A DNA stretch of 64,000 nt, taken from an uncultured Clostridia bacterium (GTDB taxonomy: Bacteria > Bacillota > Clostridia > TANB77 > CAG-508). The translations under genes and the position numbers were made by a program. The notes beneath the pieces are model-generated. The model did not search any database. It saw only the letters and a program-made list of their open reading frames with translations, and was not told the origin of the DNA. Location of the stretch: NCBI GenBank assembly GCA_934167495.1, contig CAKPKP010000006.1, forward strand, positions 27,487 to 91,486, given 5' to 3'. Below are positions 36,911 through 45,892 of this stretch, piece after piece. Every line of letters begins with the position of its first letter. The first letter of the stretch is position 1.

Positions 36911-38900
36911 ATGATGAATAATAAAGGAATTACACTTATATCACTAACAATAACAATACTTCTTTTAATAATCTTAGCAGGTACTATTACCTATAGTGGA
37001 ATAAACGTATATAAAAATATGTTAGTAGAAAACTTTATTTCTGAAACAAAACTAGTACAAGAAAAAGTAAATTTAATATGCGATAAATATAAAGTATCTG
37101 GTAAAGCAACTTTAAACGAATATTTAGAAAGCACAGGAATTAAAACAGATGCAACTAATATCGAAAAAGCAGGCACTTTAAATAATAAAGTGTCTGAATT
37201 AATTGCAAATGGTGGCGGAAAAGAAAGTTATTTATATTTTGATAAAGACGCTTTAGAAGGAATATTAGGAATAAAGAAACTAGATCAAGAAGTATTAATA
37301 AACTTTAATACCAGAGAAGTTATTAGTTTAAAAGGAATAAAAGTAGATAATCAAATATATTACAGACAATATGATTTACCATATGGTGATAAAATAATAG
37401 AGTACGCAGATACTGAAAATAATAAGTTAAGTATAGAAATAAAAAAGAAAATATATGGATTAACAGCCAAATTAATTGTTACTCCAAATATAAAAGAAAA
37501 TGTTGAAATATATTATGGAGAAAAATTAGGTGTAAATGACAATAATGCACCTATAGTATCATATTGGGAAGAGGCTACAAATAAATCAAATAATGAATAT
37601 GAAATAAATATTAGTAAAACAGGCAATTACGTAGTAAAAGTAAAAGATCAATATGGAAACGAGAAAACAAAAGAAGTAAATGTAACATTAGTTAATAGTC
37701 CAGAACTTACAAATGAATTTATACCAATAAAATATAGCGAAAAAGATAAAAAGTGGTATATAGCTTCAGAAGACGATGGTGATTGGTATGATTATGAAGT
37801 TCAAACTTCAAATGAAAGTTATACATCAAAATGGGCAAATGCGATGCTAAATGATGGTAGATACAAGAAAAAAGCCGATGGAACAATTGAAGACTCAAAA
37901 GAAGGAAAAATATTAAGTTCATTAAAAAATGTTTCAATAGAAGAAAGTGAATTAGGAAGTATATTTGTTTGGATTCCAAGATATATGTATAAAATGGAAG
38001 CAGAAAATAATACAGATGTGTCTGGATGCAATACAAGTACTGCTGGAATTATAAATATAAAATTCTTAAAAGGTACAACTAGTATTCCAACAGATAATAC
38101 AAAAATAGATTTAAATGAAAGCATAGCTAATGGAAGTTGGCATGTTCATCCAGTATTTGAAAATGGAATAGTAAATAGCTTTGAAAACGGTGAATGGGAT
38201 GAAGAAATAACAGGATTCTGGATAGCAAAATATGAAACTAGCAGAAATGATGCAACAAATGCTTCTATAGGTGAGAGCCAAATTTTAAAAATACAATCAA
38301 ATGTAAAGCCTATAAGCCAAACAAATTTTGTTTCTATGTACACTGAGGCTAAGAATTTTGATGAGAAATTAAATAGTCATTTAATGAAAAATAGTGAATA
38401 TGGTGCAGTTGCATATTTGGCATATAGTGAGTATGGCAGAAATAAAAAAGAAGCAGAAAGTAACAACACATCAAATACTGAAAAATTAACAGGATTTAAT
38501 TATAAAGAAGATTATGCAAACACTACAACAGGAAACATTTATGGAATTTATGATTTTGATAATAATTTACCAGAAATTGTAGCTATAAGTCATAAAAACA
38601 GTGAAAAATTAAAAGAAGAAACTTATAAAGAAATGTTAAACGAGAGTGAAAATGCTAAGAAAAGTACAAAATATTTAACTTTATATGCAGACTCTAATAA
38701 TGTATATGGTGATGCATTAAACGAAACCTCAGATAAAACAACAAATAAATATTGGAATCGGTGAAAATAAAACAATTTCACATACAAATTCTACACAATC
38801 ATTCTTAATAAGAGGAGAGAATAATGGTATGTTTTATTGCAGAACAGTTCAAGAAGCAGAAGAAAACACAACTTTTAGAATTGTATTAATAAATAATTAA
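36911..38900 (+). CDS. prepilin-like secreted protein, split by a +1 shift at CGG
   Basis: The prepilin-like leader (NKGITLISLTITILLLIILAG) opens a 616-aa frame that meets CGG at 38759 and then stops at TGA 38762. Skipping C38759 adds 46 residues (YWN-GENKTISHTNS ... SFLIRGENNGMFYCR ... FRIVLINN), which is the usual conserved end of this clostridial family (RGG...FRVVL), for about 662 aa in total. The middle has a region of the type FVWIPRYMYK and ITGFWIAKYETS, seen in this family. Function is unknown, probably surface-located. GAAAGGAG precedes the ATG pair at 36911/36914. Confidence 0.8.
38759..38762 (+). other. CGG-T frameshift site in the prepilin-like gene
   Basis: The frame reads TGG AAT CGG TGA. 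Dropping C38759 gives TGG AAT GGT GAA AAT. Here the stop codon directly follows CGG, so the shift is read-through of the gene's last 46 residues. Confidence 0.82.
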
Positions 38901-38910
38901 TTAAATCAGC

Positions 38911-38957
38911 AAAGGGACGGAGTTTTAGTTCATGTGAGCTAAAATACTGTTCCTTTG
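38911..38957. repeat. GGGACGGAG-type palindrome, GTTTTAGTT subtype
   Basis: AAAGGGACGGAGTTTTAGTT and AGCTAAAATACTGTTCCTTT pair with several G-U wobbles. The same subtype is at 40725-40772. Both lie after gene ends and may act as transcript 3' hairpins. Confidence 0.7.
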
Positions 38958-39065
38958 TTAATTTTATATAATTGAAATTTAAAATAATATTAATGGACTC
39001 TTAATAAATGTAAATGTATTTATAGTTTATTACGAAAGAAGTTTGAATAATGAAAGGAGGAACAA

Positions 39066-39590
39066 GTGGAGGAACTAATTTTGAGCGCTCAAAATGGAGA
39101 TAAAAAAGCTTTTACAAAACTAATAATATTAATTAATGATGATTTGCATAAAATCGCTAGAACAAGAATATCAAATGAGGCAGATATAGCTGATGCAGTT
39201 CAAGAAACAATGATAGAAATATATAAATCAATAAAAAAATTAAATGATTTAAACAAATTTAAAAAATGGGTTATAAAAATACTGATAAATAAGTGTAACA
39301 GAATATATAGAAGAAAATACAAAAATGATGTATCGATAGATGATTATAATTTGGACTATTTTAAGACAAATAACATCAAAGATGTAGAAAGTGAATTAAA
39401 TTTTTATGATATAATAAAAAATTTAAATTACGATGAAAGAATAGTAGTTGTTTTGTATTATATGGAAGAATATACAGTTAAAGAGATAAAAGAAATTTTG
39501 AAGATGAACGAAAACACTATAAATACTCATTTGTACAGAGCTAGACAAAAAATAAAGTTAAATATAAAGGGAGGTAAAACGATTGAATGA
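39066..39590 (+). CDS. ECF-type RNA polymerase sigma factor (second)
   Basis: The 174-aa factor has region 2 (ADIADAVQETMIEIYKSI) and region 4 (RIVVVLYYMEEYTVKEI, NTINTHLYRARQKI). The GTG start follows AAAGGAGG by five bases. It overlaps the next gene by 8 nt, so the two are translationally coupled as a sigma/anti-sigma pair. Confidence 0.9.
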   Translation: MEELILSAQNGDKKAFTKLIILINDDLHKIARTRISNEADIADAVQETMIEIYKSIKKLNDLNKFKKWVIKILINKCNRIYRRKYKNDVSIDDYNLDYFKTNNIKDVESELNFYDIIKNLNYDERIVVVLYYMEEYTVKEIKEILKMNENTINTHLYRARQKIKLNIKGGKTIE

Positions 39591-40713
39591 TTTTGATAAT
39601 GAAATTAAAAAGATATTAAAAAAAGAAATTGAAAAACCTTTACAATATGAAGAAGCAATAAAGAATGCATTTTCAAAGAAAGAAAATAAAATCGGACATA
39701 CATTATTATACAAAGTAGCTGTACTGGCTGGATGTTTTGTGATGGGATGTACAGGAGTTATGGCTGTAAGTTATATCTATGAAAAAATATGGAAGGAGCC
39801 TGTTGTTGTAAGCAAAGTAGAAGAAGAACAAAAAATAAAAGAAGAAATAAGTGATAATGAAAAAATAGGATTTATAACTGAAGAAAAAGCTGTTGAAATA
39901 GCTAATGAAGTATTAGTAAAGCTTGGATATGAAAATCAAAAATTTACAAAAGTAAGTTTGAATAGAGGTTATGATTCAGAATATTCTAAACATTATTTGC
40001 TAAAAAGTGAAAATATTTTAATTAACTTAAATCCTGAAAATGGAGAATTAGAATATTTTGGAGATAGTTCAATAATAAATAAAAATATAAAATGTGATAA
40101 TATTTCAGAAGATGAAATAAAAAAGATTGCATCAGATATTTATAGTGAACTAGAAATATTTAATGAGAATGATAACTATGAAATTGTAGAAACCAAAAGA
40201 CAAAACATTGTTTCAGGAAAGAACATTAATGATGTATGGCAAGTAAGTTTTGCAAAAGTTTATAATGGAAATTATGATAAAACCAATATTTCTACAATAG
40301 CTTTTGCAGTTGTTAATAATGATATAGTAATTTACACAATTACAGGAAAAAATGAAGATAAATTTGATAATAATCCTATAATTATTTCTAAAGAAGAAGC
40401 TATTGGAATTGCAAAAAATAAAGAAAAAGAATTTAGTGAGTTAGAGATTTCTAATATTTCAGCAGAATTATCAATAGAAAAGATGAATATGTTTATATAT
40501 TGTTTAGAAAATAATTTAACAAATGAAAATGGAGAATTGAAAATAGAAGATATTTCGAGAAATGTGTGGGTTGTAAATATAGAACATAATAAAGATAGCA
40601 AACCAAAAGATGCAATGTTAGAAACAGTAAAAAACTTATATAATAAAAAATATTATATAGATGCAACAACTGGAGAAATTATCGGAGGAGAACAATCAGA
40701 GTTTTTTAATTGA
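39583..40713 (+). CDS. membrane protein, probable anti-sigma partner
   Basis: The TTG start follows GGGAGGT. A short cytoplasmic N terminus (about 45 residues, FDNEIKKILKKE) is followed by one membrane segment (VAVLAGCFVMGCTGVMAVSY) and an extracytoplasmic region with PepSY-like repeats (ITEEKAVEIANEVL, ISKEEAIGIAKNK). The arrangement suggests signal-controlled release of the overlapping ECF factor, by analogy. No zinc-binding anti-sigma (HxxxCxxC) motif is seen. Confidence 0.8.
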   Translation: MNDFDNEIKKILKKEIEKPLQYEEAIKNAFSKKENKIGHTLLYKVAVLAGCFVMGCTGVMAVSYIYEKIWKEPVVVSKVEEEQKIKEEISDNEKIGFITEEKAVEIANEVLVKLGYENQKFTKVSLNRGYDSEYSKHYLLKSENILINLNPENGELEYFGDSSIINKNIKCDNISEDEIKKIASDIYSELEIFNENDNYEIVETKRQNIVSGKNINDVWQVSFAKVYNGNYDKTNISTIAFAVVNNDIVIYTITGKNEDKFDNNPIIISKEEAIGIAKNKEKEFSELEISNISAELSIEKMNMFIYCLENNLTNENGELKIEDISRNVWVVNIEHNKDSKPKDAMLETVKNLYNKKYYIDATTGEIIGGEQSEFFN

Positions 40714-40724
40714 ACAAGGATGAG

Positions 40725-40772
40725 CAAAGGGACGGAGTTTTAGTTCAGATAAACTAAAATACCGTCATTTTT
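40725..40772. repeat. GGGACGGAG-type palindrome, GTTTTAGTT subtype
   Basis: CAAAGGGACGGAGTTTTAGT pairs with the inverted AACTAAAATACCGTCATTTT. It lies 12 nt after the anti-sigma gene and resembles the element at 38911. Confidence 0.7.
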
Positions 40773-40858
40773 GTTCAAAATTATTGCCAAAAATGCTTGA
40801 CAAATGAACAAAAATAGTGTAAAGTATAATAGCATTACAAAAGAAAGGTGGTCATTCA

Positions 40859-41206
40859 ATGGAGAAAAACGTAAAAATAAGTATGTTATTACAGATTTAT
40901 GGGAAACTATTAACAGAAAAACAATATGAATTACTAGATGACTACTATAATAACGATTTATCTCTTTCAGAAATAGCAGAAAATTTAGGAATCACAAGAC
41001 AAGCTGTTAGAGATAATAAAAGTAAGGGGGAAAATAAGCTTTTTGAATATGAAGAAAAGCTAAATATTATGAAAAAAACATTAGAGCTAGATGAAAAAAT
41101 AGCAATAGTATTATCAGAAATAACAAAATTAAAAACACAATCAACAGATAAAGAAGTTGCTAAAGTGCTAAATCATATAAAAGAAGAATTAAACTGTTTA
41201 ATATAA
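40859..41206 (+). CDS. ylxM: YlxM-family DNA-binding protein (UPF0122)
   Basis: This 115-aa protein carries a sigma region 4-like helix-turn-helix (LSLSEIAENLGITRQAVRDN). It usually sits directly before ffh and modulates the SRP pathway; that fits here (22 nt upstream). GAAAGGTGGTC precedes the ATG. It starts the operon ylxM-ffh-rpsP-khpA-rimM-trmD-rplS. Confidence 0.92.
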   Translation: MEKNVKISMLLQIYGKLLTEKQYELLDDYYNNDLSLSEIAENLGITRQAVRDNKSKGENKLFEYEEKLNIMKKTLELDEKIAIVLSEITKLKTQSTDKEVAKVLNHIKEELNCLI

Positions 41207-41228
41207 AAATTGTATCGGAGGTATTAAT

Positions 41229-42578
41229 ATGGCTTTTGAAGGTTTATCCTCAAGATTACAAGAAGTAACAAGAAAGCTTAGAGGTAAAGCAAGAATAACA
41301 GAAAATGATTTAAAAGAAGTTTTAAGAGAAGTAAAACTTGCTTTATTAGAAGCAGATGTTAACTATAAAATTGTAAAAGATTTTATAAAAGTAATAGAAG
41401 AAAAAGCACTAGGTCAAGATGTATTAAAATCATTAACACCTGGACAACAAGTTATAAAAATAGTAAAAGATGAATTAATAGAATTATTGGGTGGAGAAGA
41501 ATCAAGAATTAATTTTACACCAAATCCACCAACAGTAATAATGCTAGTAGGTTTGCAAGGTTCTGGTAAAACAACAACAGCTGGGAAATTAGCAAACATA
41601 ATTAGAAAACAAGGAAAAAAGCCATTATTAGTAGCATGTGATGTTTATAGACCAGCTGCTATAAAGCAATTACAAGTAATAGGAGCACAACTTAATATAC
41701 CAGTATACACTAATGAATCAACAAAAGATGTTTCATTAATAGCAAAACAAGCAATGAATTTTGCAATATCTAAAATGAATGATGTAATCATTCTAGATAC
41801 AGCTGGTAGATTACATATAGATGAAGAACTTATGCAAGAGCTAAAAACTCTAAAAGCAAACACAAAACCACATGAAATAATGCTTGTAATAGATGCAATG
41901 ACTGGTCAAGATGCAGTAAATGTAGCTGAAAAATTTAACAATGATTTAGGAATTGATGGAATAGTTGTTACAAAATTAGATGGTGATACACGTGGTGGTG
42001 CAGCATTATCTGTAAAGAAAATAACAGGTAAACCAATCAAGTTTGCTGCAACAGGTGAAAAATTAAGTGATATAGAAGTATTTCATCCAGAAAGAATGGC
42101 ATCAAGAATTTTAGGAATGGGTGATGTGCTTTCAATTATAGAAAAAGCAGAAGAAACATTTGATGAAGAAGAGGCAAAAAAATTAGAAGAAAAATTAAGA
42201 AAACAACAATTTGACTTAGATGACTATTTAAAACAACTAAGACAAATTAAAAAAATGGGTTCTTTTTCATCAATATTAAAAATGATACCAGGAATGAATT
42301 CTTTAAAAGATGTAAAAGTTGATGATAAGGAATTTGTAAAAATAGAAGCTATAATTTGTTCAATGACAAAAGAAGAAAAACAAAATCCAAAAATATTAAA
42401 TGCAAGTCGTAGAATAAGAATAGCAAAAGGTAGTGGAACTACAGTTCAACAAATAAATAAATTTATGTCTTCATTTGAAATGACACAAAAAATGATGAAA
42501 AAAATGACATCAGAAAAAGGCATGAGAAATGTAATGAAAAGTCTTAATATTAAAGATATGAAAGATTTTAAAATGTAA
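41229..42578 (+). CDS. ffh: signal recognition particle protein Ffh
   Basis: Ffh binds signal sequences and SRP RNA and delivers ribosomes to FtsY. The N domain, GTPase (GLQGSGKTTTAGKLA, DTAGRL, TKLDGDTRGG) and Met-rich M domain (MIPGMNSL, SRRIRIAKGSG, MTQKMMKKM) are in order. The length is 449 aa. TCGGAGGTATTAAT precedes the ATG. Confidence 0.98.
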   Translation: MAFEGLSSRLQEVTRKLRGKARITENDLKEVLREVKLALLEADVNYKIVKDFIKVIEEKALGQDVLKSLTPGQQVIKIVKDELIELLGGEESRINFTPNPPTVIMLVGLQGSGKTTTAGKLANIIRKQGKKPLLVACDVYRPAAIKQLQVIGAQLNIPVYTNESTKDVSLIAKQAMNFAISKMNDVIILDTAGRLHIDEELMQELKTLKANTKPHEIMLVIDAMTGQDAVNVAEKFNNDLGIDGIVVTKLDGDTRGGAALSVKKITGKPIKFAATGEKLSDIEVFHPERMASRILGMGDVLSIIEKAEETFDEEEAKKLEEKLRKQQFDLDDYLKQLRQIKKMGSFSSILKMIPGMNSLKDVKVDDKEFVKIEAIICSMTKEEKQNPKILNASRRIRIAKGSGTTVQQINKFMSSFEMTQKMMKKMTSEKGMRNVMKSLNIKDMKDFKM

Positions 42579-42635
42579 AATTGTTATTAATTAAAAATTA
42601 ATATAAATAAAAATTTTGTGGAGGTGAACTTTAAA

Positions 42636-42869
42636 ATGGTAAAAATAAGATTACAAAGAGTAGGAAAGAAAAATGCTCCTTTCTATCATATAGTTGTTGC
42701 TGATTCAAAATCACCAAGAGATGGAAAAATAATAGAGCAAATTGGAACATACAATCCAATGACAGAACCATCTGATATTAAAATAGATGCTGAAAAATTA
42801 GCAACATGGATTAAAAATGGTGCAAAACCAACAGAAACAGTAAAAAAATTAATGTCAACAGTAAAATAA
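42636..42869 (+). CDS. rpsP: 30S ribosomal protein S16
   Basis: The 77-aa protein begins MVKIRLQRVGKKNAPFYHI with the conserved VADSKSPRDG. I chose ATG 42636 because GTGGAGGTGAAC precedes it; an earlier in-frame GTG at 42618 is inside the ribosome site. Confidence 0.97.
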   Translation: MVKIRLQRVGKKNAPFYHIVVADSKSPRDGKIIEQIGTYNPMTEPSDIKIDAEKLATWIKNGAKPTETVKKLMSTVK

Positions 42870-42890
42870 TTTAGTTGCAAGGAGGAAAAA

Positions 42891-43121
42891 ATGAAAGAAG
42901 TATTAGAAGTTATAATAAAAAACTTAGTTTCAAATCCAGAAAGTGTAACTATAAACGAAAAAATTGAAGAAAGAAATGTTCGTTACGAAGTAACTGTTGC
43001 TGAATCTGATATGGGAAAAGTAATAGGAAAGCAAGGAAAAATTGCTAAATCAATAAGAAGTGTTATGAAATCTATAGCAGGTAAAGAACAAAAAAGAGTA
43101 ACAATTGAATTTCTAGGGTAA
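42891..43121 (+). CDS. khpA: KH-domain RNA-binding protein KhpA
   Basis: This 76-aa single KH domain contains the GxxG loop in VIGKQGKIAKSIRSV. KhpA, usually with KhpB, binds RNA and affects division. It lies between rpsP and rimM, its usual place. AAGGAGGAAAAA precedes the ATG. Confidence 0.95.
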   Translation: MKEVLEVIIKNLVSNPESVTINEKIEERNVRYEVTVAESDMGKVIGKQGKIAKSIRSVMKSIAGKEQKRVTIEFLG

Positions 43122-43127
43122 AGAAAA

Positions 43128-43643
43128 ATGCAAAAGTATTTTGAAATTGGTCAAATTGTAACCACAAATGGAATAAAAGGTTTTGTAAAAGTAAATCCTT
43201 TTACCGATAATATTAAAAGATATGACGATTTAAAATCAATATATATTGAATATAAATCTGAACTTTTAGAATTTAAAATAGAAGAAGTAAGATATTATAA
43301 AAATCAAGTAATATTGAAATTAGAAGGCATAGATTCAATAGAAGAAGCAAACAAATACAGAAATTGCTACTTAAAAATAAAAAGAGAAGATGCTGTTAAA
43401 TTGCCAGAAAATACATATTTTATTGCAGATTTAATCGGAATACAAGTATTTGATGAATCTAATAATTTTTTAGGTAATATAGTAGATATTTTTTCAACTG
43501 GAAGTAATGATGTATATGTTGTAAAAAATGAAATTGGAAAAGAAATTTTGTTACCAGCAATATCAGAAGTTATTAAACAAATTGATATAAAAAATAGCAA
43601 AATGGTAGTAAATTTAATAGAAGGATTGAATGATGAAATTTGA
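43128..43643 (+). CDS. rimM: ribosome maturation factor RimM
   Basis: RimM assists 30S head assembly with S19. It begins YFEIGQIVTTNGIKGFVKV and has the PRC-barrel end (DVYVVKNEIGKEILLPAI). The length (171 aa) is normal. It overlaps trmD by 14 nt. Confidence 0.95.
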   Translation: MQKYFEIGQIVTTNGIKGFVKVNPFTDNIKRYDDLKSIYIEYKSELLEFKIEEVRYYKNQVILKLEGIDSIEEANKYRNCYLKIKREDAVKLPENTYFIADLIGIQVFDESNNFLGNIVDIFSTGSNDVYVVKNEIGKEILLPAISEVIKQIDIKNSKMVVNLIEGLNDEI

Positions 43644-44367
43644 TGTATTAACACTTTTTCCTGAAATGTTTGAAACAATGAAGCAAAGCATTATAGGAAG
43701 GGCAATAGAAAAAGAAATAATAGATATTAATATAATAAATATTAGAGATTTTTCTAAAGATAAGCACAAAAAAGTAGATGATACACCATATGGTGGTGGA
43801 GCAGGAATGGTTATGATGCCAGATGTTGTATATGATGCATATAAATCTATAAAACATGAAGATGCAAAAGTAATATTTCTTTCACCACAAGGAAAAAAAT
43901 TAGACCAAAGTAAAGTAGAAAGCTTAGCAAAAGAATCACATTTAATATTATTATGTGGTCACTATGAAGGTATAGATGAAAGAGTACTTGAAGATATTGT
44001 AGATGAAGAAATATCTATAGGTGATTATGTACTAACAGGAGGAGAATTACCAGCGATGGTATTAATAGATAGTGTTAGTAGATATGTAGACGGAGTATTA
44101 AAAAATGAGTCAACAGATGAAGAATCTTTTTCAAACGGCTTATTAGAATATCCTCAATATACAAGACCAGAGATATTTAACAATAAAAAAGTACCAGAAG
44201 TTTTACTTTCAGGGCATCATGAAAATATTAAAAAGTGGAGAAGAAAGCAGTCTTTAAAAAATACATATTTAAAAAGACCAGAACTTCTAAAGGATGTTGA
44301 ATTAACTAAAGAAGATGAAAATTATTTAGAAGAATTAAAAATAGATGAAAATAAAAAATCAGTATAA
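43630..44367 (+). CDS. trmD: tRNA (guanine37-N1)-methyltransferase TrmD
   Basis: TrmD methylates G37 of tRNAs with a G at position 36, preventing +1 frameshifting. The knot motifs are present: GGGAGMVMMPDV, LCGHYEGIDERV and SIGDYVLTGGELPAM. The length is 245 aa. It starts inside the rimM end (ATG 43630 or 43633). Its presence is relevant to the frameshift pattern, because the enzyme appears complete. Confidence 0.97.
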   Translation: MMKFDVLTLFPEMFETMKQSIIGRAIEKEIIDINIINIRDFSKDKHKKVDDTPYGGGAGMVMMPDVVYDAYKSIKHEDAKVIFLSPQGKKLDQSKVESLAKESHLILLCGHYEGIDERVLEDIVDEEISIGDYVLTGGELPAMVLIDSVSRYVDGVLKNESTDEESFSNGLLEYPQYTRPEIFNNKKVPEVLLSGHHENIKKWRRKQSLKNTYLKRPELLKDVELTKEDENYLEELKIDENKKSV

Positions 44368-44387
44368 AGAAGGAGGAAAAGAATCTG

Positions 44388-44855
44388 ATGGATATTTTAA
44401 AATCAATTGAGCATGAACAATTAAAAAGCAAAATTCCAGAATTACGTATAGGTGATACAGTAAAAGTTCACGTAAAAGTAAAAGAAGGAAACAGAGAAAG
44501 AATCCAAGTATTTGAAGGAATCATAATTAAAAAACAAGGTGGAGGAGTAAACGCTACATTTACAGTAAGAAGAATTTCTTACGGAGTTGGTGTAGAAAAA
44601 ACATTCTTAATTAACTCACCAATGGTAGAAAAGGTAGAAGTAGTAAGAGTTGGTAAAGCTAGAAGAGCTAAATTATACTATTTAAGAGACAGAGTTGGTA
44701 AAGCTGCTAAGACTAAAGAAAAGGTTGGAGCAAGAATTGAAACTAACGAAATAATAGTAAAAGAAGAAATTACAGAAGCTCCAGCTCAAGAAGTAGTAGC
44801 TGAAGAAGTTGCTACAGTAGCTGAAACACCAGCAGAAGAAACAACACAAGAATAA
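44388..44855 (+). CDS. rplS: 50S ribosomal protein L19
   Basis: L19 lies at the 30S-50S interface. The core (residues about 1-115; SKIPELRIGDTVKVHVKV, LRDRVGKAAK) is followed by an Ala/Glu-rich tail of about 40 residues (EVVAEEVATVAETP) that typical L19 lacks. AAGGAGGAAAAGAATCTG precedes the ATG. It is the last gene of the operon. Confidence 0.97.
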   Translation: MDILKSIEHEQLKSKIPELRIGDTVKVHVKVKEGNRERIQVFEGIIIKKQGGGVNATFTVRRISYGVGVEKTFLINSPMVEKVEVVRVGKARRAKLYYLRDRVGKAAKTKEKVGARIETNEIIVKEEITEAPAQEVVAEEVATVAETPAEETTQE

Positions 44856-44873
44856 TTATTTATATAATTTAAG

Positions 44874-44910
44874 GTAGAACTAATATGAAAATATTGGTTC
44901 TATTTTTTTA
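44874..44910 (+). terminator. terminator of the ffh-rplS operon
   Basis: AGAACTAATAT and ATATTGGTTCT form an 11-bp stem with a short A-rich loop, followed by ATTTTTTT. Confidence 0.85.
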
Positions 44911-44922
44911 TCCACCAAAGGC

Positions 44923-44978
44923 TGTCAATGGGGACGGAGATTTTTGACACATTTTTTTCATGTCAAAAATCTCCGTCC
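44923..44978. repeat. GGGGACGGAG palindrome
   Basis: The left arm starts TGTCAATGGGGACGGAG (44923) and runs through ATTTTTGACA (to 44949). The right arm at 44961-44977 is its inverted copy but lacks the outer CCCATTGACA. The stem is 17 bp. Confidence 0.85.
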
Positions 44979-45098
44979 AGTAGGCTTAAATTAAGTACAC
45001 TTTAAATTTTATAAAAATACATTTTGTAAAAGACAGCTAAATAGATATAAATTATAGTTTTAAAAGTAGTGAAATTGAATTTTAGGAGGATTTTTGAA

Positions 45099-45458
45099 AT
45101 GAAAAATAAAATTACATATCATAAAGTTGGAAATTATTATTTACCAAATTTAACACTTGAAAAAAGTAAATATAGCAATTATTCTTTAAGTAAATATGGA
45201 AGAATGAGATTGAATTATTTAAAAAATCATAAAAAAGCTGAATACACTATTTTATTTATGTATAATAAATTAGATGAACATTTATATAATATAGATATAG
45301 AATGTCAAAAACAATTTGAACTTTTAATGAAACAATTTGCTGAAAAAGAAAATATAACGGAGGAATTAAAAGCTAATAATCCAATGGAATGGGTGCAAAA
45401 AATGAATAATATAAAAAATTCTGTAGAAGAAATAATTTTACAAAGATATATATTTTAA
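45099..45458 (+). CDS. TnpV-like transposon protein
   Basis: This 119-aa protein has the TnpV pattern: an N-terminal YHKVGNYYLPNL, then SKYGRMRLNYLKNHKKAEY and NPMEWVQKMNNIKNSVEEI. TnpV is carried by Tn4451-like and related clostridial elements; its role is not known. I chose ATG 45099, after TTAGGAGGATTTTTGAA. It marks the left side of the mobile-element debris reaching to about 50.46 kb. Confidence 0.8.
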   Translation: MKNKITYHKVGNYYLPNLTLEKSKYSNYSLSKYGRMRLNYLKNHKKAEYTILFMYNKLDEHLYNIDIECQKQFELLMKQFAEKENITEELKANNPMEWVQKMNNIKNSVEEIILQRYIF

Positions 45459-45593
45459 TAACTTAAAGTAATGGAATTTGCAATTTTATGTAAAATATTG
45501 TATAATTATATTATACAAGTGTAGTTTCCTATTTTTTCATCTTGGAGAAGACTGCACATGGCAAAAAATATTTTTTTATAGGAGGACAATATT

Positions 45594-45851
45594 ATGTTTT
45601 ATCCAGAAGATTTCAAAACCAGAGTAAAGAAAGCTTATCCCAATTGGGAAGATCTGCATCGGAGGCTGGATAGTGGAGATGTCTTTGTAGGCCGCTATTT
45701 GGATGACAATTCTACAACATCTTTATCTCTCGATACAATTTTGAATGCAACTTCTCTCGAGAAGTTACAGGAAAAGGCAAGAACTGCACAGGAGAAAGTA
45801 GAACTCTATCGTGAGTGGAGCAACCTTTATCGTGAGCAGAACCCTCGCTAA
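45594..45851 (+). CDS. 85-aa hypothetical protein of foreign composition
   Basis: The protein (MFYPEDFKTRVKKAYPNWED...) is helical and soluble, ending in YREQNPR. Its codons differ sharply from neighbours: CTG, CTC, CGC, CGT, GGC and an in-frame CGG (45661-45663, Arg), with much higher G+C. That indicates recent transfer. ATAGGAGGACAATATT precedes the ATG, and a strong hairpin follows at 45865. I do not recognise a function; similar short proteins often ride on mobile elements. Confidence 0.8.
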   Translation: MFYPEDFKTRVKKAYPNWEDLHRRLDSGDVFVGRYLDDNSTTSLSLDTILNATSLEKLQEKARTAQEKVELYREWSNLYREQNPR

Positions 45852-45864
45852 TGGATAAAATAGT

Positions 45865-45892
45865 GGCACACATTTATATTGTGTGCCATTGT
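45865..45892. terminator. hairpin between convergent genes
   Basis: TGGCACACA and the inverted TGTGTGCCA form a strong stem with a short AT-rich loop. It sits between the foreign 85-aa gene and the convergent NUDIX gene. Confidence 0.75.

Noticed and set aside
44923..44978. Ordinary terminator only
   Set aside because: The rplS terminator is already present at 44874, and the same 27-nt sequence recurs in several places, including as single arms that cannot fold locally.
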